The position numbers and the translations under genes are program-made. Below, piece after piece: positions 24,042 to 32,192 of a DNA stretch of 32,192 bases. The notes below the pieces were generated by a model that did not search any database, was not told the DNA's origin, and worked only from the letters and a program-made list of their open reading frames with translations. The stretch's first letter is position 1. Every line of letters starts with the position of its first letter. Source of the DNA: Caedibacter sp. 38-128 (GTDB lineage Bacteria; Pseudomonadota; Alphaproteobacteria; Caedimonadales; Caedimonadaceae); NCBI GenBank assembly GCA_001898705.1, contig MKUU01000005.1, positions 1 to 32,192 of the forward strand, read 5' to 3'.

Positions 24042-25210
24042 CGCAAGCTCTCGCGCTTTATATTCACTGGCCTTTCTGTCTTTCAAAATGTCCTTATTGT
24101 GATTTTAATAGTCATGTGCGTGAAAGAATCGATGAATCTCTGTGGCAAGAAACTCTTTTAAAAGAGCTCAACTATTTTGGACAGCTGACGCAAGGTCGAT
24201 CACTTAAGAGTGTATTCTTTGGTGGGGGCACTCCTTCTTTAATGTCTCCTAAAACAGTAGAAGCCTTGTTGAATCAGCTCTCTGGTTATTGGCAGCTACA
24301 AGAAGACCTGGAGATCACGCTCGAAGCAAATCCAACGTCAATTGAAGCCAATAAATTTCGCGATTTTAGGTCTGCCGGCGTTAATCGCGTCTCGGTTGGT
24401 ATTCAGGCACTTCAAGACCAAGACTTAAAATTTTTAGGACGTACCCATGGTCGGGAAGATGCTTTGAAGGCGTTAACGATTGCAAGAAACATATTTGATC
24501 GGTTTTCTTTCGATTTGATCTATGCACGTCCTCAACAAACCGTCAAGCAATGGCAAGAAGAGCTGACAGAAGCTTTAAGCTTAGCGCAAGGCCATTTGTC
24601 TCTTTATCAGCTGACAATTGAACAAGGAACAGCTTTTTATACTGCACATCAGCGCAAAGATTTTGCAATCCCAGATGATCATTTGGCGGCAGATTTATAT
24701 GAAGCAACCCAAGAAATGATGGAGAAAGCGGGATTGCCAGCGTACGAGATTTCAAATCATGCGCGTCTTGGTCAGGAATCGCGCCATAACCTTGCTTATT
24801 GGCAAGGAGAAGATTATGCCGGCGTTGGGCCCGGCGCCCACGGTCGTTTAACGCTCGACAACGATAAATTTGCTTTTAAGGGTGTTCGAGCGCCTGAAGT
24901 TTGGATGAAAGCTGTTTTGGAAAGAGAACACGGCACTGATGAAAAAGTTAAACTTTCTGCTGAAGAAGTTTTTACTGAGCGGCTTATGATGGGGCTTAGG
25001 TTACGTAAAGGTATTCCTCGGAAAGAGCTTGAAAATCTTGCAGGAAGGCGAAATTTGAATGAGGTATTTCAAAATTCTGCTCTAGAAACTTTAGAGTCAG
25101 AAAATCTTATAAGGTTGAATGAAAGCGATTTCACTTTAACATCGAGGGGTTTGCAAAGACTAAATGCGATTTTGAATTTTTTATTAAGAAATTTAGCGCC
25201 TATATTTTAA
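24038..25210 (+). CDS. hemW: Radical SAM heme chaperone HemW
   Basis: The 390-residue protein is a radical-SAM enzyme of the HemN/HemW family. The [4Fe-4S] cysteines are C14, C18 and C21 in HWPFCLSKCPYCDF, and the SAM-binding FFGGGTPSLM and GVNRVSVGIQAL follow. A C-terminal HemN-type domain includes the FTERLMMGLRLRKGI block. Having only the CxxxCxxC triad, without the extra HemN cysteine, and being adjacent to rdgB, it is best read as HemW. HemW inserts heme into respiratory proteins rather than oxidising coproporphyrinogen. The stop overlaps the convergent radC stop by 3-4 nt. Confidence 0.92.
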   Translation: MTQALALYIHWPFCLSKCPYCDFNSHVRERIDESLWQETLLKELNYFGQLTQGRSLKSVFFGGGTPSLMSPKTVEALLNQLSGYWQLQEDLEITLEANPTSIEANKFRDFRSAGVNRVSVGIQALQDQDLKFLGRTHGREDALKALTIARNIFDRFSFDLIYARPQQTVKQWQEELTEALSLAQGHLSLYQLTIEQGTAFYTAHQRKDFAIPDDHLAADLYEATQEMMEKAGLPAYEISNHARLGQESRHNLAYWQGEDYAGVGPGAHGRLTLDNDKFAFKGVRAPEVWMKAVLEREHGTDEKVKLSAEEVFTERLMMGLRLRKGIPRKELENLAGRRNLNEVFQNSALETLESENLIRLNESDFTLTSRGLQRLNAILNFLLRNLAPIF

Positions 25211-25887
25211 ATCATTCGCTCATTTCTTAATGAGCGACATTGTCCCTTGCCAACAATAATATGGTCAAAAACCTTAATTCTAAGACGCTCTGAAGCTTCT
25301 CTAATACGGAAGGTTGCTTCGATATCGGCATTGGAGGGGGTTGGATCACCACTCGGATGGTTATGCACGAGGATCAGGCCTGAGGCCCCTAATTCAAGAG
25401 CTCTTTTAACAATCTCACGTGTATAAATGGTTGCTTGATCAACCGTTCCATTTTGCTGAACTTCATCGGCAATCAAGTTATTTTGGCGATCAAGAAAAAG
25501 CAATCGTAACTGCTCATACTTAAGATCACGCATTGCGATTTCACAATAACTTAAAATCTGTGGCCATGATTTTAAAACGGGTCGTTGTAAGATCTCAGCC
25601 TTAAGGCATCGTTCTACGGAGACCTGGACAACTTTAAGCGCTGCAACTACAGCACTTCCTACACCTTTTACTTTTAAAAGGTCTTGGGTATCAGCACTTA
25701 AAATTTGGGGAAATGTTTTAAAGGTCATTAGAAGCTCTTTGGCGAGAGGTTTGACATCACCACGAGGATGGGCCGCGTATAAAATGAGCTCCAAGAGTTC
25801 ATAATCAGCAAGGGCATCGCCTCCTCCTTTAAGGAATCTCTCTCGAAGACGAGCACGATGTCCTTCATAATGCTCTTTAAGTGCCAA
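25207..25887 (-). CDS. radC: RadC family protein (JAB metalloprotease-like)
   Basis: The product is 226 residues from the TTG at 25887. It has an N-terminal UPF0758/helix-hairpin-helix part (HYEGHRARLRERF, DYELLELILYA, LLKVKGVGSAVVAALK). The C-terminal JAB/MPN metal site is H175-N-H177-PSGDPTPSNAD188. The biochemical role of RadC is unsettled despite its name. An ATG 81 nt upstream (25968) would add a hydrophobic segment (starting MLFFSFIFSIVAFLV) not usual for RadC. GGGAG is well spaced before the TTG, which gives the usual RadC length, so I prefer TTG. Confidence 0.88.
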   Translation of the reverse strand: MALKEHYEGHRARLRERFLKGGGDALADYELLELILYAAHPRGDVKPLAKELLMTFKTFPQILSADTQDLLKVKGVGSAVVAALKVVQVSVERCLKAEILQRPVLKSWPQILSYCEIAMRDLKYEQLRLLFLDRQNNLIADEVQQNGTVDQATIYTREIVKRALELGASGLILVHNHPSGDPTPSNADIEATFRIREASERLRIKVFDHIIVGKGQCRSLRNERMI

Positions 25888-26002
25888 GAAATTCTCCCTT
25901 TCATTTTTTTCTTGTTTTATCTTAACCAAAAAAGCGACAATCGAAAATATAAAGCTGAAAAACAGCACTTTAAAAATTCAAAATGTATAAAAGGTGGGGC
26001 CC

Positions 26003-27664
26003 TTGAATCAAAATACAGGGAAGGTGATTCAAAATTTTTTAAATCCTAAAGGGGTAAGAAAGCTCATCGCTTTAACGCTTATTTTTGGGCTCTTAATGGT
26101 GAGTAGCTTTTTAGTTTATACAATGGGGGGGACAAAACTCGCTTACGTTCATGGATTTTATATTCCCATCATTATATCTGGCATTATTTTTTCAGTCCCT
26201 GGTGGTCTCATTACAGCTTTCTTTGCTTCATTACTGTCGGGACCAATCATGCCTTTTGATGTTGCTTTGGAGATCGCTCAACCCTCTCAATCTTGGATGT
26301 TAAGAAGCCTGTTTTTCTTTATGGTTGGAGGGCTTTCAGGCATTGGAGCTAAAATAATTAAAGCTTATTTACAAGATCTTGAAAATCGTTTGATCACAGA
26401 TTCTGTTACTCAGTTATTGAATAGTCGGGGGTTAATAGAAGAGTGGCATCAAAATTTTATGCCTAAACAAGATATGAAGCCTTCTTTAGTGATTTTACGT
26501 ATTCATGAGCTTTCTTCTATAGAAGCTATTTTAAACCCAGATGAAATGGATCAGTTATTTAATAATGTGGCACGGGTTCTTAAAAATGTTGCTAAAGATT
26601 TAGGTGTTATTGCAACTTTAGAGGCAGGTACTTTTGCTCTTTTGCTTTATGGTTCAAAAAAAGTAAAAGAAACAATTGCGAAATGCCGACATGAATTAGG
26701 GAATGTTTTTACAATTAATAATATCCCCGTTTTTGTGAATATTTTTTATGGAATTGCAGAAATTCACAATACAAGAGAATCTATTATTGATTTTCTGCAT
26801 CGTGGTCGTATTGCGGCTGACAAGGCAATCCGCAATAATTCTGAGATTGCTTTTTTTGAAGTCGAAGATGAGACACAGCTTTTAAGAAATGCCAAAATCG
26901 TCCATGATCTAAGCACTGCAATTGCCTCACCTGAGTTGAAACTTTTTTATCAGCCTCAAATTAAGCTTGAAACGGGCAGAGTTGAAAGACTTGAGGCTCT
27001 TGTGAGATGGCAACATCCGGAATTGGGGATGATTCCTCCAAGTGAATTTATTCCTCTTGCAGAAGGAACTCTCTTAATTAATCCATTCACCAAATGGGTA
27101 TTAGACCAAACGCTTTCTCAGTTGGCTTCTTGGCGGGAAAAAGGTTGTGATTTGTGTGTGTCGATTAATTTTTCAATGAAAAATTTCTACGATTCAACAA
27201 TTTTTGACCTTATTCACCAGTCACTTCAAAAATATAAAATTCCGGCGCAAAAGCTTGAAATTGAAGTAACAGAGACGGCATTTGCAGCCAATCTTCATCA
27301 AGTTGCTGATGTGTTACATACCTTACGAGAAATGGGTGTTCGTATAGCCATTGATGACTTTGGAACAGGACAATCTTCTCTCCATTATCTATTGGAATTA
27401 CCTCTCGATGTTGTTAAGATTGATCAAGTTTTTATACGGAATATGCTTGAAAATCCTGACGCTGAAGCAATTGTGCGAAGTGCTATTTTACTTGGGCATG
27501 AGCTTAAGCTTGAGGTGGTTGCTGAAGGCGTTCAAAGTGAGGCTGAATTCAGAAAACTAAGGGATTTAAGGTGTGATTATGGACAAGGTTTTTATTTTGC
27601 TGAACCCATGGCGTCTGATTTCATTTCCTCTTGGTTATTAAAAGAGTCACCGCAATCTAGGTAA
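26003..27664 (+). CDS. Membrane-bound degenerate GGDEF / EAL protein (c-di-GMP phosphodiesterase)
   Basis: The protein is about 553 residues from the TTG at 26003; a GTG at 25994 would add three. It has several N-terminal transmembrane helices (about residues 20-115). A GGDEF-like domain carries E207-A-G-T-F in place of GGDEF, so diguanylate cyclase activity is unlikely. The EAL domain looks complete: E331 in LEALVRW, the N in INFSMKN, E in EIEVTETAF, IDDFGTGQSSLHYL, VKIDQVF, EVVAEGV and YGQGFYFAEPM. It probably hydrolyses c-di-GMP, with the decayed domain serving as a sensor or GTP-binding regulator. It is divergent from radC and lies before the coxB gene. GGTGGGG upstream fits the TTG start. 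Confidence 0.85.
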   Translation: MNQNTGKVIQNFLNPKGVRKLIALTLIFGLLMVSSFLVYTMGGTKLAYVHGFYIPIIISGIIFSVPGGLITAFFASLLSGPIMPFDVALEIAQPSQSWMLRSLFFFMVGGLSGIGAKIIKAYLQDLENRLITDSVTQLLNSRGLIEEWHQNFMPKQDMKPSLVILRIHELSSIEAILNPDEMDQLFNNVARVLKNVAKDLGVIATLEAGTFALLLYGSKKVKETIAKCRHELGNVFTINNIPVFVNIFYGIAEIHNTRESIIDFLHRGRIAADKAIRNNSEIAFFEVEDETQLLRNAKIVHDLSTAIASPELKLFYQPQIKLETGRVERLEALVRWQHPELGMIPPSEFIPLAEGTLLINPFTKWVLDQTLSQLASWREKGCDLCVSINFSMKNFYDSTIFDLIHQSLQKYKIPAQKLEIEVTETAFAANLHQVADVLHTLREMGVRIAIDDFGTGQSSLHYLLELPLDVVKIDQVFIRNMLENPDAEAIVRSAILLGHELKLEVVAEGVQSEAEFRKLRDLRCDYGQGFYFAEPMASDFISSWLLKESPQSR

Positions 27665-27726
27665 CCGCTCGTATTTCCGCTATAAATTTTTAAATAGATG
27701 CGTATACTAGGAAAGATAAGACGTAC

Positions 27727-27731
27727 AGGAG
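27727..27731 (+). promoter_or_regulatory. Ribosome binding site that decides the coxB start
   Basis: AGGAG at 27727-27731 is 7 nt before ATT at 27739. The next usual start codon in frame, TTG at 27820, has no Shine-Dalgarno sequence and would remove the signal peptide. Confidence 0.65.
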
Positions 27732-27738
27732 CATCAAG

Positions 27739-28506
27739 ATTCGAACTTTAAGTTTTTTCTTAAGTTTATTCATTTCGCGTGACTTATTTGCTAAATACCC
27801 ACTTCCGTGGCAAATAAATTTGCAAGAGGCTGCCACGCCTGTCGCCCAGCAGATTCACACCCTTCATAACATGCTGCTTGTTGTCATTGCATGTGTTGCG
27901 TTGGCTGTTCTTTTTCTTCTACTTTATGTTGTCTTGAGGTTTCGTGCTAAAAGGAATCCTGTTCCTTCAAAAACAACCCATAATCCTATTCTTGAAGTTG
28001 TATGGACTTTAATCCCCGCGATCATTCTTTTAGGAATTGCTTTTCCTTCATTTAAGTTACTTTATTTTATGGATAGGACCCATGAGCCTGAAATGAGTCT
28101 TAAGGTTACAGGACATCAATGGTATTGGAGTTATGAATATCCAGAAGAAAAAATAGCTTTTGATAGTTATATGATTCAAGATGCAGATTTAAAACCAGGC
28201 CAACAAAGATTGCTTGAGGTTGATCATGAAATTGTTGTTCCAATTGAAACAAATATTCGTATTTTAGTCACCTCTGCAGATGTGCTTCATAGTTGGGCGA
28301 TGCCTGCATTGGGAATCAAGCAAGATACTATTCCAGGTCGACTTCGAGAAACCTGGATGCGCATTTTGAAAAAAGGAACTTATTATGGTCAGTGTTCTGA
28401 GCTTTGTGGCGTAAATCACGCCTTTATGCCAATCAAAATTAGGGCAGTCTCTAAGCAAGAATATGAACAATGGCTTCATGAAGCAAAACAGAAATTTGCA
28501 TCCTAG
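27739..28506 (+). CDS. coxB: Cytochrome c oxidase subunit II, probable ATT start
   Basis: The 255-residue subunit carries the CuA centre that takes electrons from cytochrome c. Starting at ATT 27739 gives MRTLSFFLSLFISRDLFA followed by KYPLPWQINLQEAATPV, a normal signal peptide and mature N-terminus. The first standard start in frame, TTG 27820, would lack both. Two transmembrane helices follow (about residues 43-70 and 85-110). CuA ligands are H184, C219, E221, C223, H227 and M230 (CSELCGVNHAFM), and the electron-entry segment GHQWYWSYEYP is intact. coxA follows after 23 nt. The CDS identity is certain; the ATT start is an inference from frame, signal and ribosome site. Confidence 0.9.
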   Translation: MRTLSFFLSLFISRDLFAKYPLPWQINLQEAATPVAQQIHTLHNMLLVVIACVALAVLFLLLYVVLRFRAKRNPVPSKTTHNPILEVVWTLIPAIILLGIAFPSFKLLYFMDRTHEPEMSLKVTGHQWYWSYEYPEEKIAFDSYMIQDADLKPGQQRLLEVDHEIVVPIETNIRILVTSADVLHSWAMPALGIKQDTIPGRLRETWMRILKKGTYYGQCSELCGVNHAFMPIKIRAVSKQEYEQWLHEAKQKFAS

Positions 28507-28523
28507 ATAGAAGAATAAGGTGA

Positions 28524-30101
<1,578 letters not shown>

Positions 30102-30104
30102 GCG

Positions 30105-31013
30105 ATGGTTTTTGTCCCTGCAACGGTTTCTCGTTTTTCAGCCCATTCTACAGAAGCGACGGTTAAAGATTTTGTGGGATTGCTTAAACCCGGCGTTATG
30201 GCCCTTGTGGTTTTTAGCGGCTGGGTTGGAATTTATCTCGCACCCAATAATTTGCATCCTTTTTTACAAGGGGTCGCTCTTTTAGCAATTGCTTTAGGGT
30301 CCGGGGCTGCAGGCGCTCTTAATATGTGGTATGATCGTGACATTGATGCTCTTATGAAAAGAACGCAAAGCCGTCCTATTCCCGCAGGCCTTATTGCGCC
30401 TCAAGATGCGCTTATTTTTGGGATGGTCTTAGCTGTTTTTTCAATTGTCTTAATGGGGCTTTCAACCAATTATTTTGCAGCGATTTTATTAGCTTTTTCA
30501 ATCTTCTTTTATGCTGTCATTTATACAATGGTTCTCAAAAGAACAACAGTGCATAACATTGTTATTGGGGGAGCTGCAGGCGCATTCCCACCTGTTATCG
30601 GATGGGTGGCTTCAACAGGCACGATAAGTTTGGAAGCTATCCTCCTATTTCTCATTATTTTTTTATGGACACCGCCTCATTTTTGGGCGTTGGCGCTTAC
30701 AAAAATTGAAGATTATGAGCGAGCCAATATCCCAATGCTTCCTAATGTCGCTGGCCCGCAAGCAACGAAGAAACAGATTTTAATTTATTCACTGATGTTG
30801 GTGATGGCTTCTTACTTTTTTTTCTGGTTTCCTCATTATAGTTGGGTTTATGGCCTCATCATAACGTTCTTGAATTGTTTATGGCTGTTTTTTACGTTTA
30901 AGCTTTATTTTGATGCTCGTCATGCAAACGCAATGCGGCTCTTTGGCTTTTCTATAATTTATCTTTTTCTGCTGTTAGGGGCTTTAGTATTGGATCACGG
31001 GATGAATCAATGA
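30105..31013 (+). CDS. ctaB: Protoheme IX farnesyltransferase (heme O synthase)
   Basis: The 302-residue membrane enzyme adds the farnesyl group to heme b to make heme O, the precursor of heme a. Prenyltransferase motifs are the first aspartate-rich N73-xxx-D77-xxx-D81 (NMWYDRDID) with KRTQSRPIPAG, and the second HFWALALTKIEDYERANIPMLP. Nine or so hydrophobic helices are apparent. It starts 3 nt after coxA and its stop overlaps the small coxF-like gene as ATGA. Confidence 0.95.
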   Translation: MVFVPATVSRFSAHSTEATVKDFVGLLKPGVMALVVFSGWVGIYLAPNNLHPFLQGVALLAIALGSGAAGALNMWYDRDIDALMKRTQSRPIPAGLIAPQDALIFGMVLAVFSIVLMGLSTNYFAAILLAFSIFFYAVIYTMVLKRTTVHNIVIGGAAGAFPPVIGWVASTGTISLEAILLFLIIFLWTPPHFWALALTKIEDYERANIPMLPNVAGPQATKKQILIYSLMLVMASYFFFWFPHYSWVYGLIITFLNCLWLFFTFKLYFDARHANAMRLFGFSIIYLFLLLGALVLDHGMNQ

Positions 31014-31141
31014 TGAATCAAAAAGAAATAGATCACCAAAAAAAACAACGCACTAAAAATATAGCCTTACTTATCGTTTTAGTTTGTGTTGTAGGATTAT
31101 TTTATGGCCTCGCAATTGTGCGGATTAAATGTGGTCATTAA
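31010..31141 (+). CDS. coxF: CoxF-like small membrane protein of the cytochrome oxidase operon
   Basis: This 43-residue ORF has a charged N-terminus (MMNQKEIDHQKKQRTKN) and one helix (about residues 18-37) ending in IVRIKCGH. It fits the small protein found between ctaB and ctaG in alphaproteobacteria (CoxF), thought to help oxidase assembly. The ATG at 31010 makes an ATGA overlap with the ctaB stop, and its TAA is immediately followed by the ctaG ATG. Tight packing and position support it more than sequence, which is short. Confidence 0.75.
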   Translation: MMNQKEIDHQKKQRTKNIALLIVLVCVVGLFYGLAIVRIKCGH

Positions 31142-31717
31142 ATGACATCTCAACGCAATAAGCGCACAGTTCTCTTTCTTTTAATCCTACTTTTTGTCAT
31201 GACAGTTCTTTCTTTCGCGTCAGTTCCTCTTTATCGTCTCTTTTGCCAGAAAACAGGGTATGGAGGGACGCCTCGAATCGCCTTAAAGGGAGCCGATCAC
31301 ATTATTGAACATTCTTTAACGATTCACTTTAATGCCGATATGAATACGTCTCTTCCTTGGAAATTTATACCATTGCAGCCAAAAATAACGGTAAAAGCTG
31401 GTGCTTTGGGATTGGCTTATTATAAGGTGCATAACACGTCAGATGTTCCGCTTCTCGGCATTGCAATCTATAATGTGACACCTGATAAAGCAGCCCCTTA
31501 TTTTAATAAGATTGAATGTTTTTGTTTTGAAGAGCAACGACTTGAACCGCATCAGACGCTTGAACTTCCGGTTCAGTTTTATATTGATCCTAAAATTGCT
31601 GAAGACCCTCATTGCAAAGACCTGACCTCTATCACCCTTTCTTATACATTTTTCGAAGCAAAAGATCCTAAGTTGCCTGAAATTTTAGGGTTGCCGAGCC
31701 TTAAGAAAAAGCAGTGA
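31142..31717 (+). CDS. ctaG: Cytochrome c oxidase assembly protein CtaG (Cox11)
   Basis: The 191-residue copper chaperone is anchored by one N-terminal helix, with its globular domain in the periplasm, and delivers Cu(I) to the CuB site of CoxA. Copper cysteines are visible: C35 in YRLFCQKTGYGGTP just after the helix, and C126/C128 in KIECFCFEEQ. The ELPVQFYIDP block is typical. It starts directly at the end of coxF. In many alphaproteobacteria coxC (subunit III) follows; here the next 475 nt hold no ORF. Confidence 0.95.
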   Translation: MTSQRNKRTVLFLLILLFVMTVLSFASVPLYRLFCQKTGYGGTPRIALKGADHIIEHSLTIHFNADMNTSLPWKFIPLQPKITVKAGALGLAYYKVHNTSDVPLLGIAIYNVTPDKAAPYFNKIECFCFEEQRLEPHQTLELPVQFYIDPKIAEDPHCKDLTSITLSYTFFEAKDPKLPEILGLPSLKKKQ

Positions 31718-31763
31718 GAATGTCGAATTTTCTTAAATTTTTTCATTTTTGTACTGAATTTTC

Positions 31764-31792
31764 TTGAAATTTGTATCTGTATATGGTAGCCT
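31764..31792 (+). promoter_or_regulatory. Promoter candidate for the structured RNA
   Basis: TTGAAA (31764-31769) is followed after 17 nt by TAGCCT (31787-31792), placing a transcription start near 31799, just before the hairpin-rich region and 80 nt after the ctaG stop. Confidence 0.45.
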
Positions 31793-31799
31793 AGTAGTA

Positions 31800-32192
31800 A
31801 ATGGTCAGAAATGATTCCTTCTTATGAAAAGAAGACCTCTTTTCATAAACCCTTTAGCCAGTTTCTGTTGCCCTCTAAAGAAAAAAGAATAATAAAGCAG
31901 GGATAAAAACCTAAATTATTCAAGTTATAAGCCTTTTAACGCTCTTTTTGAGCGAATGCCTTCTCTTTGCCTGATGGAAAGGGGAAAGAAGGGAGGCATC
32001 GAAGGGCAATAGGCAACCTGGTGATGCAACTAGGTGCTTAAAAGGATCTCAGCCTACGTGAAAGGTAGGGTGAGGAGAAAAGCCAAAAAGCAAGAGGAAT
32101 AGCTTTCTTTTCAAGAAATATCTCTGATCTTTGTATCAAGGAGTCTTGGAAGGAAAAAAAGCCGAGGAATCTCAAAATTGAGACGAGGCCTT
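31800..32192 (+). ncRNA. Candidate structured non-coding RNA, type unknown, runs off the window
   Basis: The region lacks an ORF but can form an ordered series of stems. These are: 31822-31832 with 31838-31848 (11 bp perfect); 31940-31944 with 31950-31954 (5 bp, T loop); 31956-31968 with 31985-31999 (long, imperfect); 32016-32022 with 32029-32035 (7 bp, loop GATGCA); and 32048-32057 with 32065-32074 (9 bp around a G-G mismatch, loop GTGAAAG). TTGCCC at 31868-31873 can also pair with GGGCAA at 32004-32009. I cannot match it to RNase P RNA, SRP RNA, tmRNA or a riboswitch from memory. Group II intron 5' region, retron RNA, or a long 5' leader are open options. Confidence 0.45.

Larger units (their letters stand above)
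31718..32192. other. 475-nt gene-free region at the right edge
   Basis: No ORF with family support, partial or complete, is visible on either strand here. The region contains a promoter candidate and many hairpins, described as an ncRNA candidate. The window ends inside it. Confidence 0.6.

Noticed and set aside
31800-32192. RNase P RNA, SRP RNA, tmRNA or a known riboswitch
   Set aside because: The RNase P GAGGAAAGTCC and ACAGAA signatures, the SRP GGTCAGG...GGAAGG loop, a tmRNA tag-like ORF and recognisable riboswitch cores are not visible. A GAGGAGAAAAGCC stretch is only superficially similar to RNase P.
31990-32192. Group II intron 5' domain
   Set aside because: CCTAC-GTGAAAG-GTAGG resembles hairpins seen in such introns, but there is no GTGYG 5' boundary and no reverse transcriptase in view, so I kept it only as an open option.

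Overview
The window is AT-rich and gene-dense. It looks like chromosomal sequence from an alphaproteobacterium, most plausibly an intracellular or host-associated lineage of the Holosporales/Rickettsiales type. The order is my inference from low GC and gene content, not something the sequence proves. Alphaproteobacterial marks include an L31 of the long 'MKKDIHP' type, a small HIG1-type twin-helix protein next to a PduO-type adenosyltransferase, Coq7, and the cytochrome oxidase order coxB-coxA-ctaB-coxF-ctaG. I see no phage, transposase, CRISPR array or integrase.

Layout. (1) 1-4000: yqgE (-), a DsbD/ScsB-type thiol reductase and rpmE (+), then fbaB (-) lying 25 nt downstream of tRNA-Pro(GGG) on the same strand. 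A bidirectional terminator separates rpmE from fbaB. (2) 4100-6200: a secreted coiled-coil protein of unknown function (+) and a PhzF-family enzyme (-). (3) 6400-16300: a fatty-acid catabolism block on the + strand, with a FadL-like porin and its own terminator, followed by a tight six-gene run: acyl-CoA ligase, thiolase, fused hydroxyacyl-CoA dehydrogenase/enoyl-CoA hydratase, acyl-CoA dehydrogenase, hotdog thioesterase and an HSDL2-like short-chain dehydrogenase. (4) 16300-20450: a beta-lactamase-fold serine hydrolase whose 3' end overlaps the convergent parE, then the HIG1 protein and cobalamin adenosyltransferase. (5) 20450-22120 (-): YqaA-type membrane protein, dsbB and coq7, with dsbB-coq7 overlapping by ATGA. 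(6) 22300-27660: a second secreted protein of unknown function, tRNA-Leu(CAA), rdgB and hemW (ATGA overlap), radC (-), and a membrane-bound degenerate-GGDEF/EAL protein. (7) 27730-31720: cytochrome c oxidase structural and assembly genes. (8) 31720-32192: no gene, but a promoter-like element followed by dense hairpins, probably a structured RNA.

How the genes fit together. The lipid block would take long-chain fatty acids across the outer membrane (FadL), activate them (FadD) and degrade them to acetyl-CoA. The reducing power would pass through ubiquinone (Coq7 makes its precursor) to the aa3-type oxidase at the right end. DsbD-like and DsbB proteins handle periplasmic thiols.

Points most worth a second look: coxB appears to start at a rare ATT codon that restores its signal peptide; the structured RNA candidate sits after ctaG, where coxC would be expected; the c-di-GMP protein has a decayed GGDEF and an intact EAL; and two secreted proteins are unrecognised.
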